Positions 1 through 11,005 of a stretch of 42,045 nt of DNA are shown here, in pieces (within the stretch, counting starts at the first letter, position 1; each line of letters begins with the position of its first letter). The position numbers and the translations under genes were made by a program. The DNA comes from Chrysochromulina parva (lineage: Eukaryota; Haptophyta; Prymnesiales; Chrysochromulinaceae). The stretch is taken from NCBI GenBank assembly GCA_002887195.1, contig PJAB01000105.1:1-42045 (forward strand). The letters run 5' to 3'. The notes below the pieces were generated by a model, which saw only the letters and a list, made by a program, of their open reading frames with translations, searched no databases and was not told the DNA's origin.

Positions 1-61
1 CGAGATGACAAGCATTTCCCGAGACGAACCATCTCGATAAGGGCCCAGGACACGTCCAGGA

Positions 62-285
62 TGTGTGCAGTGCTTGCAAAAGGTCCGTCCTGGACGGAGG
101 AATTTGCCAATTTCACAGTTGCTAAAATCCCCGTTTTCACTTAGTAAAATCACCATGCGCAGCCGTACGGAGTGATACACGGCATCGGCCGTTCACGGAG
201 AATGGAGGGTGGGGACTCTGGCTGCAGTCTCGCGAGGCTTCACATCCGGGATGGGCATGTCACATCGCACACTCGCACGCGCATT
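62..285 (+). repeat. Dispersed repeat, left copy (inverted mate at 26870-27086)
   Basis: This stretch is similar, in reverse orientation, to 26870-27086. The shared blocks come in the same order: a CAGTGCTTGCA block, a GGACGGAGGAA block, a GCTAAAAT...CCGTTTTCAC block, a GTACGGAGT.ATACACGGC block, GAGGGTGGGGA, and GGCTGCAGTCTCGCGAGG (220-237). Short indels separate the blocks. No convincing protein is encoded. It is probably a non-autonomous mobile element or solo terminal repeat. The outer ends are not defined, and I see no gene elsewhere in 1-509. Confidence 0.75.
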
Positions 286-509
286 TCACACACTGTCAAG
301 AATCGCAATGGGGAATGAGGTACTCGACAAAGGATTGCATGGCCAGTTGGAGTTCCGCGTACAACGGATAGCTCGGCTGCACCGCACCGGCAACATGGAA
401 TGCGGCTGAGATCACGCACTCAACTAGCGCCCCTCCCGTCGCTTTGGGTGCACCGCTGTCGGCGGTGAGTCGCAGATCGCCTACGATCACTCGTCATCCG
501 TAATCTCAC

Positions 510-1224
510 TCACATCATCTCCTCATCGTCTTCGTGCTCGTGCTCGTCCCCGGCAAAGTGCGCCTCCGCGCGCGCGAGGAACTCCGCTTCCGTGCGCGTC
601 GTGCCGCAACGGTTACACAGGCACGAGCTAGGCGCCGTGATGAGCGGCGCCATGGTGCCCAGGCACTGATCACAGACGTGCTTGAGCACATAGAGCGCCA
701 CATACGTCTCATCCACGTCACCGACGGCAAAAGGTGGCCGCTCCTCATCTCCCTGCTCCATAGCCATCGCATCGGCAGCGCCGCCCGCTGCCGCCATGGC
801 CTTCGCCACTTCGGCCGCCTCGGCCGCCACCGTTGCCGCCTCTGATGCCGCCTCCACCTGGCAACGCGCGCAGTCGCAGCTGAAGTTGTACTCGGCTCGC
901 AGCCGTTGGCGGCGCAGGTCGGGTGGGTCGCCGAGTGGCATGTACGAGATCGTGAGCTCGGCGCCCGCGGGCAGCTCATGCATCGCCACGTAACGCGTGG
1001 CGATGCTGTGGGGAGCTGGGAGGGCGCCGGCGGCGCCGGCGCCGGCGGCGGCTGCGGCGGCGGCGAGGGCCCCGACGCAGGCCAGGGGCGGCGGCGGCTC
1101 CAGAAACGGCAAGTCGAGCGAGTCAAAGCGTGCGATGGACGGCAGGCACGAATGGTTGGCGAATGCAAGTGACGGATAGCACGCATAGCCGCGAATGCGC
1201 CTCGTCGCCAAGCCCCCGTCATCA

Positions 1225-1265
<41 letters not shown>

Positions 1266-1895
1266 TTCGTCGTCGTCGCCGTCGGTCGACTTCGCTGGCG
1301 GCATCGTCAGCGCCATGTTGCTCGCCTTGTCCTTGCGGCACAGCGACATCACAAACGCTGGCAATGCCTCCGAAGGCTCTCCCGCAGCTTCGCTCGCCTG
1401 CAGTAACCGAGCGCACACCGCCTCACAAGCGGCTGTCTCCTCCGCATCGAGTACCACGCCGTCCTCGTGCAGCCCCCAGAGTTGCGCAAACACTCTCGGA
1501 TCTGAGCTTCGCAGTGCGAGCGCGTTCGCCGCAAAGTGCAGCAGGTTGGACGCGCCGGGGACTGTGGAGAGCGCCTCGTCGTCCAACCGCAGAAGGCCGC
1601 AGAGACCCGCTTGGCGCTCCTGATCGGCGGCAGCGCATGCCGCCGAGCAGTACCGCATCCGGCAGGACGCACTGTACGAAATGCACAACGCGTCATCCAG
1701 TTCACTAGGCAGCAGACCCAAGCAGCGCGTGCAAATCTGATCGCGCCGATCCGCGTCAACCCACCAGCACACGGGTGACTCGGCCAGCAGCACCTCGCCG
1801 GCGGCAGCCGGACGCTTCAGGATGAGGCAGCGGCCACGGCCAGGGCGCTCCTCAACGGCGAGATGGTCGGGCAGCACATGTAGTCGCGTCGCCAT
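510..1895 (-). CDS. SMYD-like SET/MYND protein-lysine methyltransferase
   Basis: Single-exon protein of 461 residues; the first ATG is at 1895, and the frame stays open upstream without one. SET domain proteins of the SMYD type transfer methyl groups from S-adenosylmethionine to lysines of histones and other proteins. The N-terminal SET segment (GRGRCLILKRP) is interrupted by a MYND-like zinc finger (CTRC ... CRMRYCSAAC ... C). The catalytic part follows with NHSC and ELTISYMPLGDP, then a cysteine-rich post-SET (FSCDCARCQ). A further CDQC ... CNRC pair lies near the C-terminus. The histidine expected before the last MYND cysteine is not evident. Oddities are a run of about 20 Asp just before the NHSC segment and an Ala/Gly insert inside the SET core. 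The family call is firm; the substrate cannot be told. Confidence 0.85.
1220..1281. repeat. GTC/GAC trinucleotide run encoding poly-Asp
   Basis: A nearly pure GTC run on the + strand, read as GAC on the coding strand, gives the poly-Asp tract of the SET/MYND protein. Length changes in units of three would be neutral for the reading frame. Confidence 0.9.
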
Positions 1896-2216
1896 GTGTC
1901 GCGTTGTGTTGAACGCTGTGCGCGCGAATGATAGGTTTTTATGTTCCAAGTTCGATAGACAGATTGATTGTCTATCAGCTCACTTTGCTTGCGGCGTCAA
2001 CCGACCGCCAGGCCCGACCCGCTCAGCGTGGAGCACGCTCAAGCATGATTCAAGGACGCTCTCAGCTCTCACACACGTGACAAGTATCCCCATCCCCCGG
2101 GAACTTGCCTCACATAACGCTCCCTCCAGGACCTCTTGCGACAATACCGCTGCACCAGAGAGACATACGCAGATGGGGGGATCTCACCCCATTTATCACT
2201 CGGTTCATTCCCTCTC
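1896..2216. other. Intergenic, upstream of the SET/MYND gene
   Basis: No gene or recognisable element seen. It holds the presumed promoter of the minus-strand SET/MYND gene. No TATA or other clear core motif stands out. Confidence 0.5.
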
Positions 2217-2333
2217 TCATGTTGTGCTGAGCACCTCTCGCACCGATACCCCGAAGTTGGTGACGATGAGGGCTTCCTTATTGTTGCCCAGGGCGAAGCG
2301 CACGCCGTCCGCCGTGGAGGCGGCGTCATCCAT
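2217..2333 (-). pseudogene. Short exon-like fragment, 38 codons
   Basis: An ATG-to-stop reading of 38 codons (MDDAASTADGVRFALG ... EALIVTNFGVSVREV) has protein-like composition but no recognised family. It lies just 3' of the AAA+ fragment on the same strand, so it could be another remnant of the same broken gene. It may also be chance, since its ATG sits at the edge of a tandem repeat. Confidence 0.25.
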
Positions 2334-2425
2334 AACGCCAATCCGTGCCCATCACAACGCCCAACAGTGCCCATCACAACGCCCAACAGTGCCCATCACA
2401 ACGCCGTCCGCCGTGGAGGCGGCGT
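2303..2425. repeat. Direct repeat pair enclosing a 22-bp minisatellite
   Basis: GCCGTCCGCCGTGGAGGCGG occurs twice, about 99 bp apart. Between the copies, a TGCCCATCACAACGCCCAAC-type unit of 22 bp is repeated about 2.3 times. The structure lies between the two exon-like fragments and probably marks local rearrangement. Confidence 0.85.
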
Positions 2426-2473
2426 TACCCATAGGTATAGAGCCAAGGCCGATGAAGGTGACATCTGGGCGCT

Positions 2474-2596
2474 CTACATGCCCTCGTGCAGCGCGTACGA
2501 CTCGTCGATCACGAGGACCTTGCCCTTGCAGATCTCGAGCAGCGCCGCCGTCTTCTCTTTGCTGCCGCCCACCGCGGACGCGATCAGTTCAGGTAT
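2474..2596 (-). pseudogene. AAA+ ATPase fragment (CbbX/SpoVK-like, Walker B region)
   Basis: About 40 codons read IPELIASAVGGSKEKTAALL, then a KGKVLVIDESYALHEG Walker B box. This matches the segment between Walker A and the hydrolysis site of CbbX/SpoVK-type AAA+ ATPases (Walker B normally VLFIDEAY). No Walker A lies upstream and no arginine-finger region downstream. The reading ends at ATG-TAG, or at a possible GTAGAG splice donor. It begins right behind the stop of the PFU gene, where an ATACCTGAAC word is duplicated. A gene remnant is likelier than a functional exon. Confidence 0.55.
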
Positions 2597-2598
2597 GT

Positions 2599-4734
2599 TC
2601 AGACCGCGAATCCGTTCAGGTATGCGCGGCGAAGCGCACCGTGCGCGCGGGCCCCTCGTGCGGCGGCGCTTTCGGGCCAGAGCTCGGTTTTCTCACCACG
2701 CCATTTCCAAATTTGATCATAAAGAGCTCGAATAGTCTCCGTCTTCGTCTCCTCCCGCAGTCGCTGCACCGGAACGCCCCACACGACCCCCGAGCCCGCA
2801 CAGGCAATGGCCGCGATCGTCAGCTCCAAGGGCGGCTCGCGCACCACAGGCCGGCGCCTCAGTTCGGCGAGTTGGGCGAGATCGGCGAGCGGATCGGTCG
2901 AGTCTTCGCTGCCAAGCCAACGTAACTGGGCCAAGCGCCTTCTTAAAAGAACCTCGCTGATGGCTCCATCATGTGCATCAACTGCCGCCTGGACGGACTC
3001 CACCTCTCCCACCTTTGAGATGCATCTCATGAGCGCCTCTTTAAGACCTGCGCCGCCATCAAGCTTCCTGAGCAGCAACGAACCCCTCTGCAAATCCACG
3101 GCCCGTACGGCGGCCAAGTCCACCACAAATCCGTAGCCATGGAGGCGTGCCAGTCGGGGCAGCATCCGCCCCGCTATGGCGACTTCCCACCGCCGGCCGC
3201 CCTCGATGAGCTTTTCCGCATCGAGGTCGGTGATTTCATCAAGTTGAGTGGGTGCTTGCTGCCCGTCGCGTGGGCAAACGCGCAAGCAGAGGATGCGCCG
3301 CGCCAGCGCGCGCCACGATCGATTGACGCCCTTGAGCTCGCACAGCGTGGCCACGTCCACAAGGGCCAGGGCAGCCTCCTTGGCATCCTCCGTGGCTGGC
3401 ACCCCCGAGAGCGAGGGCTGCCGCCGAGGTACGCCAGGGTTGTACTGACTCAGCAGCGCAAACATAGCTTGGTCCCCCTGCAAGAAAGCGAGCGTGAGTG
3501 GCGTGTAAGGGCCGAGCTCGACCTGCTGCGGCGCCTCGTAGCCTTCTGGTAGAAACAACGGCTCAGCGAGAGCCGCCGCGCACTCCTCCGCGCTATCAAA
3601 GTCACTACTAGCGCCTAGCACCACGCAGAGGTTTATAGCGCGCTGGCCGTTGAGCCGTTGTGCGATCGCACACTGGATGAGAAAGAGCGCCCTATTGGCG
3701 TCGAGAAAGAGGGCACCCTCGACGAGCTCCATCAGCTGCGGCATCGAGCACTTATCGAAGCTTGGCCGTGTGGAGTCAGGATCACTCAGCTTCCCCAGCA
3801 AATCAAGCGTCCAGGCCGCAATTGCCGGCACTGGGTACACGCCATCCTCGGGAGGGGCGTCGTCCATGAGATCCTTCAAGGTGCCCGCATTTCGCGCGGC
3901 CTTGCGCGACCACGTGACCTCTTCTCCCCCTCGCGCTCGCACGCGCATTCGCTCGTCGGCCGTGCCCGTTGTGTGCTCCCGTTGCTCCAGTGTAGAATCA
4001 CCTCGAAGACCCTTGCGTCGAGGGTTGTCTAGCGCGTTCCTGATGATGTGGTTGACGATTGCGTTGACGATGGACGCCATCGAGCATGGCTTCGAGCAGC
4101 CGTCGAGGGTCTTCGACGTGATACTAAGCTCCTGCTTCTGCTCCTGCCCGAAGCCAATCTTCCTGATCCACTGCTGCGCGGCCATCCAAGGGTCGTCCCC
4201 GCAGTTGAAGGGCAGCTGAAGGGCAGAGCCGTTGACGTTGATGTCGAAGACGTAGTCGTACTCCTTGCCCTCGAAGACCTCCTTGCTAAACATGGTGCTA
4301 GACGAGTCGCCTTTGGCGTTGGTCACCTCACCCACACCGGCAGCGTGCTCCTCGTCGTCCGTGGTCGTCGGATGCCGAACCTGCTCGGCCAGAGCGTCAC
4401 TTGCGCTGGTGCCGAGTGCGTCGCGTGCGGCCATTGCGTCAGCACGTTGCGGGACAAGGCCATCGCTCTCGGGGGCGCAATTCGAGTCGAACTCGGCATC
4501 AGCCTCCTCCGCCGCCGCCTCGGGCGTGTCCGCCAACGGCGCGTCCGCCAGCGACGCCTCGGCGCCGCCCTCCGGCGCATCTGACTTTGGCGCCGCCGGC
4601 GACGCCGTCGCCGCTTCCGCCGCCGCCGTCGCCGCAGCCTTCTCGCGCTGCTTGACATCTTCAATCAGGCGCCGCCATTGTTCTTCGTCTTCTTCATCGC
4701 TTTCGGCCATCGCGTTCATCATCCTCTTCTTCAT
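2599..4734 (-). CDS. PFU-domain protein, probably ubiquitin/p97-linked
   Basis: 711 residues, single exon, starting at the first ATG (4734, MKKRMMNAMAESDEEDEE). After an acidic, Ala-rich N-terminus, residues about 155-215 contain GKEYDYVFDINVNG and LPFNCGDDPWMAAQQW. This is the signature of the PFU ubiquitin-binding domain of PLAA/Doa1, the cofactor of Cdc48/p97. The WD40 and PUL domains of Doa1 are absent. Residues about 330-365 (LMELVEGALFLDANRALFLI ... AIAQRLNG) resemble the helical C-terminal half of Skp1. Residues about 450-485 (ALVDVATLCELKGVNRSWRA) resemble the end of an F-box. The PFU call is good; the Skp1 and F-box resemblances are only suggestive. If right, this would be an unusual single-chain ubiquitin-ligase adaptor. 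The C-terminal 200 residues are unrecognised. Confidence 0.6.
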   Translation of the reverse strand: MKKRMMNAMAESDEEDEEQWRRLIEDVKQREKAAATAAAEAATASPAAPKSDAPEGGAEASLADAPLADTPEAAAEEADAEFDSNCAPESDGLVPQRADAMAARDALGTSASDALAEQVRHPTTTDDEEHAAGVGEVTNAKGDSSSTMFSKEVFEGKEYDYVFDINVNGSALQLPFNCGDDPWMAAQQWIRKIGFGQEQKQELSITSKTLDGCSKPCSMASIVNAIVNHIIRNALDNPRRKGLRGDSTLEQREHTTGTADERMRVRARGGEEVTWSRKAARNAGTLKDLMDDAPPEDGVYPVPAIAAWTLDLLGKLSDPDSTRPSFDKCSMPQLMELVEGALFLDANRALFLIQCAIAQRLNGQRAINLCVVLGASSDFDSAEECAAALAEPLFLPEGYEAPQQVELGPYTPLTLAFLQGDQAMFALLSQYNPGVPRRQPSLSGVPATEDAKEAALALVDVATLCELKGVNRSWRALARRILCLRVCPRDGQQAPTQLDEITDLDAEKLIEGGRRWEVAIAGRMLPRLARLHGYGFVVDLAAVRAVDLQRGSLLLRKLDGGAGLKEALMRCISKVGEVESVQAAVDAHDGAISEVLLRRRLAQLRWLGSEDSTDPLADLAQLAELRRRPVVREPPLELTIAAIACAGSGVVWGVPVQRLREETKTETIRALYDQIWKWRGEKTELWPESAAARGARAHGALRRAYLNGFAV

Positions 4735-5016
4735 CGCCTGCGCAAACGCGCTGACGATGGGCAAGGATTGGAAGATGGAGGCAAAGAGGGCCCGCGCTCG
4801 GGAGATGGGAGGCGCTCAAGCCGACCAAACTTGCAAAAGGCGCTCGGAAGGTGCAATAAAACGTACATGTATCGAGGCGGGCGGGTGTAGCTCGGCAGGG
4901 AGCGCCCACAAATATGCGGTCAAGTAACGATACATGACATCTGACAAGCGCACGGCATACTCCGCTCTATTGAGCTCACACATCGACGCTCTCCCCGCGG
5001 CGCCCACAAGCACAAC

Positions 5017-8000
5017 TCACGCCCTACTGATGATGATCTGCTCGTGCTGCTCGTCCGCGCTCTCCGCCTCATCCTCCGACGATAGTCCGTCGTCGTCACG
5101 CGCGGCGCCGTCCCGAGCGCGGGGGCAGCGCGGACCGCGACCGTTGAGGATGCGAGCGATGCGGCTCACGTGGCGCGGCGCCGCGCGGCTCGTGCGCACG
5201 GTACTGGGCGCCGAGAGGCTCTGTCGTGCTTGGGCTGGGCCAGTGGGCGAGCGCCGTACCGGTGAGCGCGCTGCGGCGAGCGCGCGCGCATGGAGCAAAT
5301 CAATAGTGGCCACCGGCGGCGCGGCGGCAGCCGCAGCTGCGGCGGCGGCTGCCGCGGGTGCGGCGACGGTCGGGGTCGCCCAACCGGCGGCTGATGATGC
5401 GGTGTGAATGGTGATGCAGCTCGCGGTGTGAATGGCCGCCTCCATCCTCGCCATCGCCGCCGCCAACGGCGCCTCCGCCGCCTCGTAAGGGCTTGACGCG
5501 CGCTCGGGACGGCGCCTCGCCGCCTCGTAAGGGCTTGACGCGCGCTCGGTACGGCGCCTCACTGCCTCGTAAGGGCTTGACGCGCGCTCATCCCGGCGCT
5601 CATCCCGACGGGGTGCAGAAGGATGGGGTGCAGAAGCTAATGGCGAGGCCCACGGCAGCTCCTCATCGGAGGGGGCGTCGAGCGACGGGTCGCGCGCCGT
5701 GCTGGGCACGTGCTGCGGCGCCTGGTGGGAAACGCTGTGGGAGGCAGCGGCGGCGGCGCACGCGCCAGCGCGGGTGGCGCCCGCGACGGCGCCTGTACGG
5801 GAGGAGGGGCGCGATGGGCATAGGGAGGCGTTGGGCGAGCCACAGGGCGACACCCATGGCGAGATCTCGTCGAGATCCTCGTCGAGGTGCTCGCTTTCGT
5901 TGGCGGCGAGGTTCGGCGCGCCGCACCGGTACGGCGCGGCGCCGTCCCGGGCGGCGAGGTCAAGGGCGGCGGCGTCGAAGGCGGCGACGTCGAGAGCGGC
6001 AGCGCCCAGAACGGCGCCTCGAGCGGCGGCGGCGCTCGGCGGCGGCGAGGCCGGCTGTGCCGGCGGCGAGGCCGCGCCGGAGTCGAGGCGGCGCTCGAGC
6101 GAGCGCTGCACGGCATCGAGCTCGCGCAGGCAGCCACCGAGCTGCGCCAATCCCATGCTAGGCTCGCACGTCGAGATACGATCTCCATCTCGATCTCGAT
6201 CTCGATCTCTCAGATCCGCCGACGGGACGGCCGTAGTCGCGGGCAGCACGGCCGACGCGGCGGCTGGTGCTTCGTCATCTGGGAGCTCCACTTGGAGCTC
6301 GAGGCGTGCTTCGTCATCTGGGATCTCCTCTTGGAGCTCGAGGCGTACACGCAGCGCCCCGTCCGCCCGAGGCTGCTCTCCGCTGAGCAGCAGCGTGTGC
6401 AGCGCCTCCGTCACAAACGTGCGCCCGCGGCCTGTGCGCCCGCCGCGGCGCTCGACGCCCATCTCGGCGCTCGAGCCTCCGGCCGCCTCTTCGCCCATCT
6501 CGGCGCGATCGCCCATCTCGGCGCCGTCGCCCATCTCGGCGCGATCGCCCATCTCGGCGCGGTCGCCCATCTCGGCGCCGTCGGGCGGCGCGGCGTAGCG
6601 GAGCGCCCGCAGCTCCCGCACTCCGTGCTCGAAGGAGATGAACGCGGAGCCGATGAGCTGATCTCCGCTGCTCTCCGACGATCTCCGACGATCGTCGCTG
6701 CTCTCCGTCGATCTCCGACGATCTCCGTCGATCTCGGCCTCGTCGCCCTCGGCCTCGTTGGTCGTCGCGTCGGCGGGCCACGTGCGCAGCTCGAGCACTG
6801 CGAGCAGCGCGCCCGTCGACGCTCCCGTGCCAGCGCCGTCTCGGGCATCGACTTCCACTCGCCCACGATGCTCGGCATGCACCTTGAGGCGATCACGACG
6901 CGAGCCGCCCGCGGCGGCGCCGAAAGGGACCGAGTCCATGGTCCGCTGCGCGCCGTGCCGGGCGTCGGGGCGGGCGTCGGGGCGGGCGTCGGGGCGGGCG
7001 TCGCCGTGCCGGGCGCTCACGGGCAGCTGGATGCGCAGGTAGTAGCGCCGGCCGCCGTGTCGGGCGGCGAGCTCCGATGGCGGCAGGATGACCTCCGAGA
7101 CGACGAGGCGTACCTGTGGGGAGGGGGGGGGGCGCCGTAGTGAGCACTTGCATGCGCGAGCTCCGATGGCGGCAGGATGACCTCCGAGACGACGAGGCGT
7201 ACCGAGACGACGCGCGGCTGTGCGCTCGGCAGTGGGGGCGGTGCCGCGACGGGCGCCGCGGCGGGCGCGCGCGCGTCGTGTCGGTACGGCGCCGCGGCGC
7301 ACGGCGCGCCCGCAGCCCAGTCGAGCGCCGTGGCGAGCGCCGCAGCCTCGGCGGACGTTCGCTCCATCGCGAAGGGCGTCGTCTCGGGCGCGAGCGTCGT
7401 CTCGGGCGCGGGCGTCGTCTCGGGCGGCCGTGGAGCGGCGTGTGCCGAGGACGCGCCCGAGACGACGCCCGCGGCGACGCCCGCGGACGCGCCGGGCTCG
7501 GGCGAGCTCTGTGAGTGTGAAATGAGCCGGATCGAAGTGTAGCTAGGAGGGAGCGTCGTCAGGGACAGGCGCGGCGTCGCGCCGTCGTGAGCGCCATCGT
7601 CGGAGGCGAAGGTGGCGGTCACCGCGAACGGGGACGACGCGGCTCGGCTGGAGAAGGTCGAGGCAGGTGGCAGCCGAGGCAGCTCGAGCGGAGATTCGCT
7701 CTCGAATCTCCCCTTGGAGATCCGAGGCAGCTCGAGGGGAGATTCGCTCTCGAATCTCCCCTTGGAGATCCGAGGCAGCTCGAGCGGAGATTCGCTCTCG
7801 AATCTCCCCTTGGAGATCCGAAGGCCGACGTGCACGTCCGCCAGCGACGGCACCGCCAGTGCGTCGGCGCTGCCCGGTCGCACGCCGCAGACGAGCTGCA
7901 CGCCCGACTCGGCGCCACAGAGCGACGCAGACGCCGTGCCGAGCAGCACGTGATCGAAGAGCGAGTTTCGGTCGTTGGCGGCGGGTGGCGCGCGCCAGAG

Positions 8001-10967
8001 CTCGATGGAGGCCAGCTGCGTCTGCAAGAAGCTTCGAAAGGCTTCGTCCGGCAGCGTCGTCTTGAGCGTCGCGCGCAGCTCGTGATCGAAGCGCGCGCCG
8101 AACGCGCCGTCTTGGGCGCCATCGCCGCTGCCGCTGCCCTTCCGACGCGCGCCCGCCACGGCGCTCTCACTGTCGCCGCCGCCTAGGCATACGGCCGGCG
8201 TCTCTCCGTGGACCGGCGTCGCGACGGCACCGTCGCCGAAGAGGGAGCAGAAGAGGTAGATGCGGTCCGAGGGGTGCAGGCTGCGCGGCCACCGAGGGGC
8301 GTGTAGACGCACCAGGCGCACCTGGGGGGAAGAGGGGGAGGCGCCGTGGTGAGCGTATGCATGCAAGGGCTTGGGCTCGAAGGCGAGCGCGCCAACCGAG
8401 CGCCGTCTTGGGCGCGCACCGACAGGGACCAGACGTTGGGCTCGGGCGCCTCGGCCTCGATGACGTGGCGCCCGACACGGCGCGCCGCCGCCCGCGAGAG
8501 CGAGGGCAAGGGCGCCTCGGCCTCGGCAGAGGGAGCGTTGGCGGCGAGGATGGCCCCAGATTGGCTCCGCTGCCAGATTGGCTTGGGTGCGTCCACAGCC
8601 TCGGCGTTTCGTCCCACAGCCTCGGCGTTTCGTCCCACAGCCTCGGCGTTTCGTCCCACAGCCTCGGCGTTTCGTCCCAAAGCCTCGGCGTTTCGTCCCA
8701 AAGCCTCGGCGTTTCGTCGATTCGCCGGTGGTTCGTCAACGTGCTCGAAGTTTCGTCTACCCAGGCGCTCCGTCTCGTGCCCGAGACGGCGCTCCTTCTC
8801 GTGCCCGAGACGGCGCTCCTTCTCGTGCCCGAGACGGCGCTCCTGCTCGTGCCCGAGGCGAAGCTGTCGAAGTCGCGCGTTGCGGCAGCGGCGCCAGTGC
8901 ACCTGTGGGGAGGAGGGCGCCGTGGTGAGCGCGTGCATGCGCGAAGACGCGAGAATGGCGCCAGTACACCTGGATCGTCGAGAGAGCGAGCCTTGATGGC
9001 GGACGCAATCAGTCGCAATCAGCATGCACTCAGTCGCAATCAGCGTGCACCTGGATCGTCGAGATAGCGAGCCGCAGCTGGAGCGCCGCACGCAGCTGCG
9101 CCGCCGTCCCGAGCCTCAAGCGCACCGTAAGCTCACCTGTGGGGAAGGGACACGGCGCCGTGGTGAGCGCTTGCATGCTGGGCGAGGAGGCTAGGCTCGC
9201 AGGGCCCGCCGTGGTGAGCGCTTGCATGCTGGGCGAGGCTCGCAGGGTCCGCCGTGGTGAGCGCTTGCATGCTGGGCGAGGAGGCAAGGCTCGCAGGGTC
9301 CGCTGTGAGCTTACCACGCGAGGTGATGTCGAAGGGATTGACGATCGCTCGGCTGCCGTCGATGACCGAGGTTGCGTAGCGCTGCAGCGCAGCCGCAGGC
9401 GGGACGCGCACGAGCGCGCGCACGAGCCCCACGAGGGTCTCCGCCATCGTGTCGTCGGCAATGGACCAAATCTCGAGCACGATCTCGCGCGGGGTGCCGC
9501 GGGCGCCGCCTCGGGCGCTGCCGCGGGCGCCGTCGTGGGCAGCCGTTGACGAGCCGCCACCGTTGCGCGCAGCATGGGCGTACGACGGGGCGCCGTCGTG
9601 GGCAGCCGCCGCCGGCTGGGCGCCGTCGTGGGCAGCCTCAGGGATGAGCGGTGCGCTGTGGCGGAAGAGGTAGTTGGGCGTGCTGGCTCCCCAGCAGACC
9701 TGCGTGCGCACCACGTCGCCTTCGACGGTGCCACGCGTCGTCGTGGTGCTCGCGCTGCCGTGGGCGCCGCCGCCCGCGGGGATGAGCGGGCAGAGCCGGC
9801 AGACCACGTACGTGTTCAGTGTGCACGGGGCGCCGCTCACGTCGACGATGCGAGCTCGATCAATCTCGAGCTCCATCATCAATCTCGAGCCATCTCGATC
9901 TCGATCCATCTCGGGCTCCCTGAGCGACGGCTCGGTCGAGAGGGCACACGCGGGCAGGGAGGCCGCCGCCGCCGCCGCCGTTGGTGCAGCTGTGGACGAG
10001 GCGGCGGCGGCTGGCGGGCCCGTGGGCGGCATCGGTGCCATCTCGACGCTCTGCTGTTGTAACGGCTGCTGTTGAAACGGCTGTTGTAACGGCCATTGCG
10101 GATTTAGCGGCGGCGGCGGCAGCGGCGGCTGCTGCTGCTGCTGCGCGCTTGCAGTCACGCTGTGGGGGCTCGTCTCTGAGGATTGGCCAGCGGTCTCATC
10201 TCGCTTGCTGCATGCTGTGGGGACGACCATTCGAGCCTCGATCTCCCGAGCTCCAGATCGATCTCCAATGGCATCTCGATCTGGAGCTCGATCTCCGGAT
10301 CTCGAGCTCGATCTCGCGCCCCCAATGGCATCTCGCGCGCTCTGGATCATCGCACTCCGCAGCCTCTCCGCACGCAGCAAGATGCGGCTAGTGTCTTCGA
10401 GGATGTCGCTGTTCACGTCCATCGCCGCGGCGGCGGCCGCTGCAACGGCGGCCGTGGCACCCCGGCGCTCATCACGGCGCTCATCACGGCGCGCCGGGCG
10501 GGCTGGAGGCGTCTGCGCCGCGGCGCGGCCACTGGCGGATGGATGTGATGGGCGCTCATCACGGCGCGAGTGGCGCGGGGCGGACGATGATCGTGCGCCG
10601 GGCGCCGCGCTGGGCGCCGCGCCCGGCGCGGCGCCCAGACGAGCGGGCGCGGACTTGCGTGGGAAGACCTCTTCGAGATCGAGATCGCCGAGATCGAGAT
10701 CGCCGAGATCGCCCTCGAAGCCATGGAAGCCGTCGGACGCAGGCGCCTCGCTGCCCAACGGGGCGGCGGCCGCCGCATAGCCGGTTGCCTTGGGGTGCTT
10801 GACTTGACTTGCCTTGGGGTTCGGTTGCTCACGCGGCTGGTGGCGGTGTAAGATCGTCGTGTCTGCGGCAGGCAGCAGCGGCAGACTCGCATCGAAGAGG
10901 GCGAGCTTCTCGTTGAGCGCAAACGACGAGGCGACCGACAGGCTGGTAGGCCAGCAGCTTCCGAGAG

Positions 10968-11005
<38 letters not shown>

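Noticed and set aside
209..409. Small open frame of 66 codons at the left end
   Set aside because: It lies within the dispersed repeat; the mate copy does not preserve the frame, and no domain is seen.
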